Assembly: GCA_937907325.1 (NCBI GenBank)
Contig: CALERO010000062.1
Coordinates: 1 to 28,600 of the forward strand
Length of the DNA: 28,600 bases
Reading direction: 5' to 3'
Source: UBA4716 sp002438865
GTDB taxonomy: Bacteria; Bacillota; Clostridia; UBA1381
Of the stretch, positions 16,912 to 26,000 are shown piece by piece (the first letter of the stretch is position 1; every line of letters begins with the position of its first letter). The notes below the pieces were generated by a model. The model worked only from the letters and a program-made list of their open reading frames with translations, had not been told where the DNA came from and did not search any database. Position numbers and translations under genes: made by a program.

Positions 16912-19662
16912 ATGAAAAAAATAATTGCTGCGGTTTTGGTACTTGTGACATTGATGTCATTTGTACCGGCATATGCCGCAAAGAGTGACAGCTACTCTGA
17001 TTATGAACAGCAATCGGAGACATTGAAAGCGCTTGGCATTGTTTGCTTTGAATTTAATGAGGAGAATTACGGCGATTTAATAAGCAAAGCCGATTTTGTG
17101 CAGTCAGCCGTAAGATTTATGCGTGATGATATTTCAAGATATGTTGCGGATAAGCCCGTGTTTGCGGATGTATCTGTTGACAATACGTATTTTGCCGATA
17201 TTGAGTGTGCGGCGTCGAGCGGTCTTTTGGATAAGAAGGAGAATTTTTATCCCGAAAAATATATTGATTATGACGAGGCACAAAAAATACTCGTAAGACT
17301 TACGGGATATGAGGAACTTACGGAGAACGGCAATTATACGGGAAAAGCCGGACAGCTCAAGATAAATTCGGGCATTACAAAAAAAGACGGCGTAAGAAAA
17401 TGCGACGCTGTTCGTATGCTTTACAATTGCCTGAATGTGGATATCCCCGAAAAGGAAGAAACCGGCGCAAACGATTACAAATTTGTCTATGAAAGAAAGG
17501 CAATTGAGGCATACAGAGGAATAAAGCGAGGTACTGGCATTGTGAGCCAGACATATCTGTGTGCGGCAGACGGCTGCGAAATAAGCAATGTAGGGGAAAA
17601 TGATGTTGTAATAAACGATGAAGTTTATACCTGCAATTACGGAACAACATATGATTTTCTCGGATATAATACAGAGTTTTACTATACCAAAGACGACAAT
17701 ACCATTCTGTATATAAGAAAATACAAAAATGAATGTGTTGAAGTAAATTCGGAGGACTTTGAGTCTTTTGCGGGCGGACGTTTTTGCTATTACAGCGGAA
17801 CACGCAAGTCGACTTTGCGCATTTCCAATTCGGTGGATGTTATATACAACATGGATTATTATCCCGATTTCACAACCGATGATATTCTGCTTAAAGGTCT
17901 GACGGGCAAAGATACTTTTATAGATAATAACAATGATGGTATCTACGAAATTATAATAATAGACGAATACAAGGACTATGCGCTTTCGTCGATTGATGCC
18001 GAGCATAAAATACTTTATACAAAAAGCCCCGAGGGAATTATAAAGCTTGACGGCTGCCGCAGTCTTACTTTTATTGATGCGGATAAAGGCGAAACCGATA
18101 TAAGCGTTTTGACAGCAGAGCATATAATTTCGGTTCAGAGATCAAAAGCGGAGCAGGAAAACGATGCAATATACAGAATTTACTCTTCGGCAAAAACAAA
18201 GTCGGGTACGGCGGCATTTGTCGGAGCAAACAGAGAGTTTGTTAAAATCGAGGGCGAAAAGTACAGAGTAAATACAAATACCGCTTCAAGTATTTACAGC
18301 GGGCAGGCAGGATTGATTTATTTTGATTACTTCGGATGCGTTGCCTATGCCGATTATTCGGTTTCACACAGCGGATATGAATACGGCTTTCTGATTTCTA
18401 TATGGAAGAGCCACGATGATACTGTTACAGCAAAGATTTTGAATACCTCCGGCAAGGTGGCTGAATATTCATTCTGCGACAGAGTCAGACTGGACGGAAA
18501 AAGCAAAAAAACGTCAGATGTTTGCGTCGATCTTGCGGAAAGAGGACATACAAAAAGACAGATTATTAAATTTGAACTTAATAAAGAAGGCAAAATCTTA
18601 AAAATAGATACCAAGGAGCATGGTGCGAACGAACAAAAAGAGACAGAACTAAAAGTAGAACAGTACCGGAATACAATCTGGCTGAGCAGTAATTCGGGAA
18701 ACAATAGTCTGAATAATGAATATTGTTTTGCTAAGGATGCCATACTGTTTCTTGTTCCGAATATTTCAAACAGTGTAAATGCGGACAATGAGAATTATCG
18801 TATTGTTTCACCGAAAAGATATCAAATTCCCACCAATACATATGTAACAATGGATGTTGTCGACCCGGATGACAGTGGTATTGCAAATGTTGGGGTATAT
18901 TATTATCCATATTCAGAAACTGTAAATATCGGCGGAAATGAAGATTATGAAACCTTTAATCAAACAAACAGCTATATGGTTGATTCCGTGACGCAGGAGT
19001 TAAATGATGAAGATGAAATAAAAACCTATCTGTATTACTTTGATGACGGACTTATTAAACGTGCAGAAGTGCTTGACCCGAACGTGACAAAGAAATATGC
19101 ATATAAAACAAGCCTGGGTGAAGGCGAAACAGATTGGATTATGAGAAACGTCGATGGAACGAGGGTAACAAAAGACCTTGCAAAGGGTGATATTATTCAG
19201 TTCCGCACCGATGACAAAGGGGTTATAACATCGGTTTATCTTAATAATGATAGTGAGAGAGTGGATAACGGACGGTTTTTTTCCAGCTTCAGAGGTGAAT
19301 TCGGTATGGTATATGCAAAAAGCGGAAACGGAATTGAAACGGTGGTGAAGATAAAAGATGATGCGCCGCTATATGATCCGTCAGAGCCGGAAAAAACTTT
19401 TAAAGTTACGGAAGCCCCCAGAAACGAAATATGGAAGCCGTATGATTTCAGTAATCCGCAGGATAAAAGTGAATTGGATGAAATAACTGTAAGGGCTTGG
19501 CTTTGTGAAAGATTACCTATTGTATACAACAGAGAAAGAAACAGCATACGTTTGGGCAATTATTCGGATATAGTGGATTATAAGACAGCAAAATCAAATC
19601 CGTCACTTGCATTTGTAAGAACATATCACATAACTAACCGCTGTGTATTTATATATGAATAA
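16912..19662 (+). CDS. SLH-domain surface protein, paralogue B of the same unrecognised family
   Basis: This 916-residue protein starts 11 bp after paralogue A; its AGGAGA site overlaps that gene's TAG stop, so translation is coupled. The signal peptide ends near VPAYAAKS. SLH-like repeats lie at ~30-185 (ALGIVCFEFNEENYGDLISKADF; VFADVSVDNTYFADIECAASSGLL; GVRKCDAVRMLYNCLNV). The remainder aligns with paralogue A throughout, including GENDVVINDEVYTC, EVNSEDFESF, DDILLKGLTG and the Ca-type loop DNNNDGIYE at 338-346. Both loops keep the first and fifth acidic residues, but here the third is Asn. The tandem pair arose by gene duplication and has diverged widely in sequence but not in length. Its role is unknown; operon position suggests it works with the giant surface protein and the downstream glycosidase. 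Confidence 0.8.
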   Translation: MKKIIAAVLVLVTLMSFVPAYAAKSDSYSDYEQQSETLKALGIVCFEFNEENYGDLISKADFVQSAVRFMRDDISRYVADKPVFADVSVDNTYFADIECAASSGLLDKKENFYPEKYIDYDEAQKILVRLTGYEELTENGNYTGKAGQLKINSGITKKDGVRKCDAVRMLYNCLNVDIPEKEETGANDYKFVYERKAIEAYRGIKRGTGIVSQTYLCAADGCEISNVGENDVVINDEVYTCNYGTTYDFLGYNTEFYYTKDDNTILYIRKYKNECVEVNSEDFESFAGGRFCYYSGTRKSTLRISNSVDVIYNMDYYPDFTTDDILLKGLTGKDTFIDNNNDGIYEIIIIDEYKDYALSSIDAEHKILYTKSPEGIIKLDGCRSLTFIDADKGETDISVLTAEHIISVQRSKAEQENDAIYRIYSSAKTKSGTAAFVGANREFVKIEGEKYRVNTNTASSIYSGQAGLIYFDYFGCVAYADYSVSHSGYEYGFLISIWKSHDDTVTAKILNTSGKVAEYSFCDRVRLDGKSKKTSDVCVDLAERGHTKRQIIKFELNKEGKILKIDTKEHGANEQKETELKVEQYRNTIWLSSNSGNNSLNNEYCFAKDAILFLVPNISNSVNADNENYRIVSPKRYQIPTNTYVTMDVVDPDDSGIANVGVYYYPYSETVNIGGNEDYETFNQTNSYMVDSVTQELNDEDEIKTYLYYFDDGLIKRAEVLDPNVTKKYAYKTSLGEGETDWIMRNVDGTRVTKDLAKGDIIQFRTDDKGVITSVYLNNDSERVDNGRFFSSFRGEFGMVYAKSGNGIETVVKIKDDAPLYDPSEPEKTFKVTEAPRNEIWKPYDFSNPQDKSELDEITVRAWLCERLPIVYNRERNSIRLGNYSDIVDYKTAKSNPSLAFVRTYHITNRCVFIYE

Positions 19663-19673
19663 GGAGATAAAAT

Positions 19674-22600
19674 ATGAAAAAAGTATTGCTTGCATTGTTT
19701 ACTTTGTTTGTAGTTTTTTCTGCAACCGGCGCCGGTGCGGCAGAGCCATGCGGAAAAAAACTTTATCCTATTTATAATGATGCATTTAATATGGGTTGGA
19801 TAAACAAAGGGATCGGAACAAGCCGTCTGGTAGAGTCCGGATATCCTTTGGCGCCTGATTCGGATGGAAAAAGTTTAGTGTTCCAGATACGTGCCGGACA
19901 GGACGGAGATAAAGCTGCCGGAGGCGTTACAGATGGTATAATGCCGTGCCTTGACGTTGATAATTCAGCCCTGCAGTTTTGGCTTATTCCGTACAGTACT
20001 GATGATAAATGGTCAATAGGCTTAACCTGCTGGGGATTGGATGTGCGTTCAAATGCTGCTGACTACATAGGAGGGTTTTCGGCAATCTATGTTCCTATAG
20101 CCGATTATGCGGATATATCGGAAGACACATTAAACAAGTGGCAGCTTGTAACAATTCCGCTTTCGGACATAGAGAAAAAGGGTATATTTGATAAGTATCT
20201 TGACACTCAAATGACAGAATTTGATTGGTATCGTGTTTCCGGAATTTATATTACCGGTACAAACAGAGGATACAAAAAACAGACAGATATTGCGGCATTT
20301 AATGATATTAACATAATACGGTATCTTAAAGAACCGACGGAGATTGACATTACGGAAACTGCAAACGGAGGATATGCTTCGTGGAAACTTTCCGAAAATG
20401 CAGAGGGAACCGTTATATACAAAGACGGCACCGAGACAAAAAGAGTGGCAGCGCCTGTTACAAGCTGTTACCTTGAGCCGGGTACATATGAATTTCAGTC
20501 ATACGGAGCAGATATGTATTCTGTAAAGAAGCAGGTAACGGTAAACAATCTGCCTGTCAATACACCCGCATTAAAAGGCGAGCCGACCGTGCAAAATGCA
20601 AAATTCATATCGGACAACGGCAAGGATATTCTTATATGGGACGATACGGCGGACAGCAAGTATTACTATATTTTCCGTGACGGCAAGTTTTGCGCAAGAA
20701 CCTCATTGCGTTCGGCTGTTCTTACGCCGGGCGAAAATACGGGATATAAAATTACCGTCAAGGGAAAAGCCGATGCAGGCGAAATGGTAACCGTTATGGC
20801 AGCCGACAGCACAGGCGGAGAACAGCCGTATTTTGAGCAGACATCTGCAGATGAAAACGGAGATTTTATCTTCTCTTTCATAACGGAAACTTCTCCGTCG
20901 AATATAAAGCTTAATTGCGGCGGAAATATAATTGACGCAAAGACAGACAAGGATATTTCCTGTACAATGCAGCCGACGGAAACCTATTCTGTATGCGGCG
21001 GCGATGAAAACGAAGCAACTCAGACCGTGGAATTTACATCGGCAAACAAGGAAATTGCGATTTCGGAATGTCTTTATGAGGACTCGGACGGAAATCTGAC
21101 AAGTGATTTTTATTCTTTGAGCAGTATAGAAAAATTGAATGTAAAAATCAAAAATAATGCTGAAAGTAAAAGCGCCGCACTTATAATGGGTGTGTATGAT
21201 TCGGATAATAATCTCATAAAAATGTGTGAAAAAGGTATATATCTTATGCCGGGTGAGGCAACGTACAAAATAGACGCCAAGATTATTCCTGCCGCAAGCG
21301 ACGGCTGTACCGCAAAGGTATTTTTATGGGACGGAACGGGCGCTATGAATCCGATGTGCAAGCCTGCGGTAATTAAGAACAATAAGCAGACGCTTAAGGA
21401 ATGTACTCTGTCGGTAAACGGAGAGGATTATCAGACAATAAAGGGCTGGGGACTTTGCCCTGATTTGACAAACCGGGACAATTGGCCGGAAGCGAGCGAA
21501 GCATTATATAAGGAACTTGGAGCAACGATGACAAGGTCGTTCCTTGTCGCAAAGCTTTTGGAAGACGGTAAAGAGATGGGCTTTTCATATCCGAACGAAT
21601 TAGTAGATATTGAAAAAATCAAAAGCGCCGTAGAGGATAACAGAATAGACTGGAAAGCGGTTGACACAACAGTTAATCAGATTGCAAGAAGTGTCAGGTA
21701 CGGAATAAATGATTATATGATTTCATTAGAATCGCCTCCACGTGCAATGCTTGGTTATGTGATACCAAGTTGGAGCAAGAATCCGTATTATATTCTGCGT
21801 GAGGATTGTGTAGATTTGTATTGCGATGTAATTATAAAAGAACTTGATTACATTACCAAAACAAACGGACTTCCGGCGCCGGAGGCACTGAGCCTGCAGA
21901 ATGAACCGGAAAACGGAGGATATACTCCGAGATACAGTTCTGATATATATAAGAAAATGCTTGTGGCATTAAGAAGAACTCTTAATGAGAACGGCTATAA
22001 TAGTGTAAAACTTCTCGGCCCGGAAAGTTCGTCATATCCCGGAACGGCTACATCAGCAGGAGATGTCAGCGGTATTTTTGCAAAAGTAGACCGGGAATAT
22101 GCGGATGCGCTTGATATAATCGGAGTACATTCCTATGAAGTGACGTATACGTCTGAGCAATTTGATGATGCAATAAGTCAATATGCAAATCCGCCGGAAA
22201 TCTTGCAGGGAAAGGATAAATGGCAGACAGAATATTGTGTGGGCGGCAGCGTAGAACCGGGAAAGACATTTCAAATGGATACCGCACAGAAAGAATTCAG
22301 AACATTAAGTGCCGATGTGGGTTGGGGCGGAAACAACGTATGGTGTCACTGGGCGGGTTATTATCATTACTTTGTACCGCTTGCAGATCGTGATACGGAA
22401 ATTTCACATGCACCTAAAAACGGGGAGATAGGCGTTTCTTCAATGACTCTCGGATACGGCGTAGGAGTGGAATACTACAAAAACAAAACATATGATATGC
22501 TTCAGATGATATTCAAAAATGTGCCGGTAGGCTCGGTTGTAAAGCGTGTAACGCTTTCCGATAACTGCCCGGAGATAGTAAATGAGTGCAAGCATCTTAC

Positions 22601-22829
22601 CGATGTTGTCGCTTTTGAAAACGGCAATTCTTCAATAGTTGCTCTGACGAATGACTCTGAGGAGGATTTGTCGTTTGAGTACAGTAATCTTAAGGGTACA
22701 ACGGCAAAATGCTATGCTATAGTAAACGGCATAAGCTCAATAGCGGATATAGGAACGAAAAAGGTTGTTGACGGAAAAGTCAAAGTAGTTATCCCCAAGG
22801 ACAGTATTGTTCTTATTAAAACACAATAA
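19674..22829 (+). CDS. Secreted GH30-like glycoside hydrolase with N-terminal binding modules
   Basis: This 1051-residue exported enzyme starts 11 bp after paralogue B, with AAGGAG overlapping the previous stop. The signal peptide ends near GAGAAEP. Residues ~25-220 form a jelly-roll, CBM-like domain (WQLVTIPLSDIEKKG, RVSGIYITG). FnIII/Ig-like modules follow at ~222-495, then the shared module ending AKVFLWDGTGAMNPM (~500-565). The GH30-like catalytic part occupies ~575-1051, with acid/base E744 in LSLQNEP and nucleophile E853 in KWQTEYCVGG. It is a paralogue of the GH30-like enzyme at 5152, sharing IFKNVPVGSVVKR/VFNNVQPGSHVRR and SNLKGTTAKCYAI/NNLKGNSATIYSI, but the accessory modules are at the opposite end. 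Retaining mechanism is expected. The substrate is unknown. Last gene of the operon. Confidence 0.85.
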   Translation: MKKVLLALFTLFVVFSATGAGAAEPCGKKLYPIYNDAFNMGWINKGIGTSRLVESGYPLAPDSDGKSLVFQIRAGQDGDKAAGGVTDGIMPCLDVDNSALQFWLIPYSTDDKWSIGLTCWGLDVRSNAADYIGGFSAIYVPIADYADISEDTLNKWQLVTIPLSDIEKKGIFDKYLDTQMTEFDWYRVSGIYITGTNRGYKKQTDIAAFNDINIIRYLKEPTEIDITETANGGYASWKLSENAEGTVIYKDGTETKRVAAPVTSCYLEPGTYEFQSYGADMYSVKKQVTVNNLPVNTPALKGEPTVQNAKFISDNGKDILIWDDTADSKYYYIFRDGKFCARTSLRSAVLTPGENTGYKITVKGKADAGEMVTVMAADSTGGEQPYFEQTSADENGDFIFSFITETSPSNIKLNCGGNIIDAKTDKDISCTMQPTETYSVCGGDENEATQTVEFTSANKEIAISECLYEDSDGNLTSDFYSLSSIEKLNVKIKNNAESKSAALIMGVYDSDNNLIKMCEKGIYLMPGEATYKIDAKIIPAASDGCTAKVFLWDGTGAMNPMCKPAVIKNNKQTLKECTLSVNGEDYQTIKGWGLCPDLTNRDNWPEASEALYKELGATMTRSFLVAKLLEDGKEMGFSYPNELVDIEKIKSAVEDNRIDWKAVDTTVNQIARSVRYGINDYMISLESPPRAMLGYVIPSWSKNPYYILREDCVDLYCDVIIKELDYITKTNGLPAPEALSLQNEPENGGYTPRYSSDIYKKMLVALRRTLNENGYNSVKLLGPESSSYPGTATSAGDVSGIFAKVDREYADALDIIGVHSYEVTYTSEQFDDAISQYANPPEILQGKDKWQTEYCVGGSVEPGKTFQMDTAQKEFRTLSADVGWGGNNVWCHWAGYYHYFVPLADRDTEISHAPKNGEIGVSSMTLGYGVGVEYYKNKTYDMLQMIFKNVPVGSVVKRVTLSDNCPEIVNECKHLTDVVAFENGNSSIVALTNDSEEDLSFEYSNLKGTTAKCYAIVNGISSIADIGTKKVVDGKVKVVIPKDSIVLIKTQ

Positions 22830-22842
22830 ATTCTAAACATCA

Positions 22843-22877
22843 AAAAATGAGTTCGGTATCATACCGAACTCATTTTT
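22843..22877 (+). terminator. Intrinsic terminator of the surface operon
   Basis: Arms 22843-22859 and 22861-22877 are perfect 17-bp complements around a single base (a 3-base loop in practice). The core is GAGTTCGGT/ACCGAACTC with TTTTT at the exit. It begins 14 bp after the second GH30-like gene. Confidence 0.9.
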
Positions 22878-22982
22878 ATTGTATACAGAAAACCAGTTGG
22901 GGGGATTTTTATTATATGCAGAATAAAACATACAAAGAATAATGTGACAGATGAAAACACAGTAAACATATGGAATTTTATA

Positions 22983-23011
22983 TTGCCAATATATATAAAT
23001 TATGATATAAT
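22983..23011 (+). promoter_or_regulatory. Promoter for the metallopeptidase-like gene
   Basis: TTGCCA (22983-22988), a 17-bp spacer and a perfect TATAAT (23006-23011). Transcription would start near 23018, giving a leader of about 80 bases. This position rules out an upstream in-frame ATG at 22944 as the start. Confidence 0.8.
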
Positions 23012-23025
23012 GCCTATACAAAATA

Positions 23026-23047
23026 TTGCATATGGGAATTTGCATAT
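23026..23047 (+). repeat. Short direct repeat TTGCATAT in the leader
   Basis: TTGCATAT occurs at 23026-23033 and 23040-23047, 14 bp start to start, just downstream of the predicted transcription start. It could be a protein-binding site, but short AT-rich repeats arise easily by chance. Confidence 0.3.
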
Positions 23048-23099
23048 TATCAATAAAGATTTCACAACGGCTGATAAAATTATTCATAAGGAGAAACAA

Positions 23100-26000
23100 A
23101 TGAAAAAAGCAAAGAAATTATTATCGTTAATGCTTGCGTTTATACTGATGTGCGGCAATGCATTTGCGGCGGTGGCGTCAGAAGAACAGCAGAGCGTATC
23201 CGCCGCAGACCCGGTGGTTCAAATTATTCGTGAAAAAGGCGAAAACCGTGAAACAATATTTACGGGAAGGCTCAGCGAATACAATAACGGAAGACTGTCA
23301 TATCTTGATTTTTCCGAAGTACAGCTTTGGGGAGTATTTGACTGGAACGGTGCGGACGATGAAACAATATATGTTATTCCGACTTTACCCGATACTGAGC
23401 CGAATGCCGTTTCCCAAAGTACGTCCGACAACGGAGGTATAAAATGCAGTGTGAATTTTATGTATAACGGCGAATACTGCGAAAAAGTGATGATAAAGGA
23501 TAAAAAGCTTACCTCTGTCATAAGCATTACGAATACATCAACTGATGATAAAACGGTTATTTGCTATGCGGCAGAGTATGACGCTGACGGGAAAATGCTC
23601 GGTGCGGTTTCAAGCTCCGCAATTACTGCCGCAGCAGGGGCAACCTCCGCCGCACGCATTGAAAAGACTTTTTCCGATGACGCCGAAACCCTAAGGCTTT
23701 TCATATGGGACAAGAATAAACTTATTCCCGTAACCGATGCAATATATCTTACCGAAACAGAGAGCGATTGTTATGCAGATACGATTGCATCGGACAGTGA
23801 GTTCGACATATCATATCCCATAAACGGTATGATAAACAGCAATAATGATGTCGATTTTATCCGCTTTGTTCCGAAGTCCGACGGAAAGTACAGCTTTATT
23901 TGTATAGGCGAGGCAAATCCCTCGCTGCAGCTGTTTGACTCGTACGGAAATCAGACAAATATATTATTGCCGCTCAAAGCAAATAAAACATATCATTTGC
24001 GGATAAGCGGAGGCGTCGGAAAATATGTGCTTAACGTAAAATATAATCTGTCGGACGAAGCACGTAATTTTGATGTGTACGAGTTCGACCTTGAAACCAA
24101 TATATACAAAAATTCAATAAAAGACACCTGCAATTCTTTGTATTACTCGGATAAAGACTCCGCTAAGGAAATGTACGGAAAATACGAAAGCATACTGGCG
24201 GACGATATGAAACTGCATCGGCTGCCGGATTTTCTGGCGAATTATCCCAAGGATAACACTGATTTTGATATTCGTATAAACAATTATTATATGACAAAAT
24301 ATGAGGAGTTTGAAGCAATACGGCAGAGGTATATTGATCTGATAGATGAATATACAGAAAAGGAACAGTCCGATACCGAACAGCTTTCCGTCGGGGACGG
24401 CGAAGAACGGGAATGCAGTGCAATACCCATTGAGGGTAAGCATATGCTTGAGGAAATAAAAGATATTATCGGCGCAGATAATGTTATTATGCAAAGCGAG
24501 AACGTGCAGTCGTCTGTGGGACCGTCTCTGTCAATAGTGAGTACAACCTCCACATCTATAAAGTATAATGCAAGGTTCTGGACATCGGGCGCACAAGGCA
24601 ACATAATTAAGCTGATTGATTTCAATACAGGTGACGGACTGACCGTATGCCGCAATGTGTATGACAATGATGAAGCACGTCCGAACGGAACATTTAATAT
24701 TCACGGCTTACAGCCCGGCGGAATATATATAGTTGTACTGCGGTGGACATCAGATGTTAATCCTGAAAAAAACGGTATATGCCGCTTTGTTCAGCTGCCG
24801 GAAGATACTTCGGAAGCTACTCAAATCTATGAAGGCAAGAGAGTTTATGCAAATATGACTCCCTCCTCAAAGGCACTTTCAGGCTCAAACAGCAATTTCA
24901 AGGAATGGCTTGACCGTATGGATAAAACCTATGAAGCATACAGGGAGCTTACGGGATACACTCCGTATAATTCTCAAAAGATAGAAATGCTTGAAACAAG
25001 TGAAAATATGAATGAGAGATTTGGCACTGTTGACGGAACATACTATTGGTGGGTGGTGTTTGGGTACTATGACCATACAAGAATATTCAAACATTCAAAA
25101 GCGTTTTGCAAAGGACATATGCGCAGGCTTCCGAAAGGCGACTGGGGCGAAACGCCCATGCACGAGCTGAGTCACGTTTTTGATAATGAAAAATGGGTTT
25201 TTGATGCCGAAACGCTGGCACAGCTAAAGCTGTATTACGCCGCCGAACAGCTTAACGCAAAAATATACAATCCGGCACGGTATGATAATATCAGCCAAGG
25301 CTGGTACACGGGTGAAAATTATTATAGATTGCTTAAACATGACCGATACCTTGACAGTTATGATAATTCCTTTGAAAAAGGAAGGTATGCGTCCGAAGGC
25401 TTTGCCGCTGTAATGATTGAGATTGAAAAAGTAACGGGTTGGGAGGCATTTAAAAAGACTTTCCGATATTTCAGCAGTCTGTCAGACTCGCAGATACCGC
25501 AGAATGACGGAGAAAAACTTAATCTTTTCCTGACGAAGCTCAAAGATTATTCCGGAAAGTTTGTACTTAACTATATATCTGACAGGGACAAAACGATAAT
25601 AAAAAATCATTTCGGAACAGAACTCGGTTATACCGATCCCATATACCCCGATATATCGGACGACAATTACGACGGAGCGCGCTCGGATATAAATATCGAG
25701 AAAAACTCTCACAGTGTGTATCAATTCACACCGCCGGAGTCGGGAAATTATTATGTTTATACTTCGCCCTACAGCGGCAGCGGTGCGAGCAATGATACGT
25801 ATATAGAAGTGTACACAAATCCTTCGTTAACCGGGGAACCGATTGCATCGAATGATGATTACGGCGGCGGACGGTTTTCAAAGGTCAGCATTGCAATGAC
25901 GGGCGGGAGAACGTACTACATAAAAATAAGGCATTACAATAACGGTCAGTTGCATACACGGATTAATGTAACAAGAAATGTTCCCGTAAATCGGTTGACG

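Noticed and set aside
17134..18123. 329-codon open frame on the minus strand, hydrophobic and membrane-like in appearance
   Set aside because: It lies wholly antisense within paralogue B, whose sequence is supported by alignment with paralogue A over the same stretch. Its composition is what antisense reading of this codon usage produces, and no ribosome site precedes it.
22944..23099. N-terminal extension of the metallopeptidase-like gene from ATG 22944
   Set aside because: A TTGCCA-N17-TATAAT promoter lies inside this extension, and a good ribosome site plus a typical signal peptide begin at 23100.
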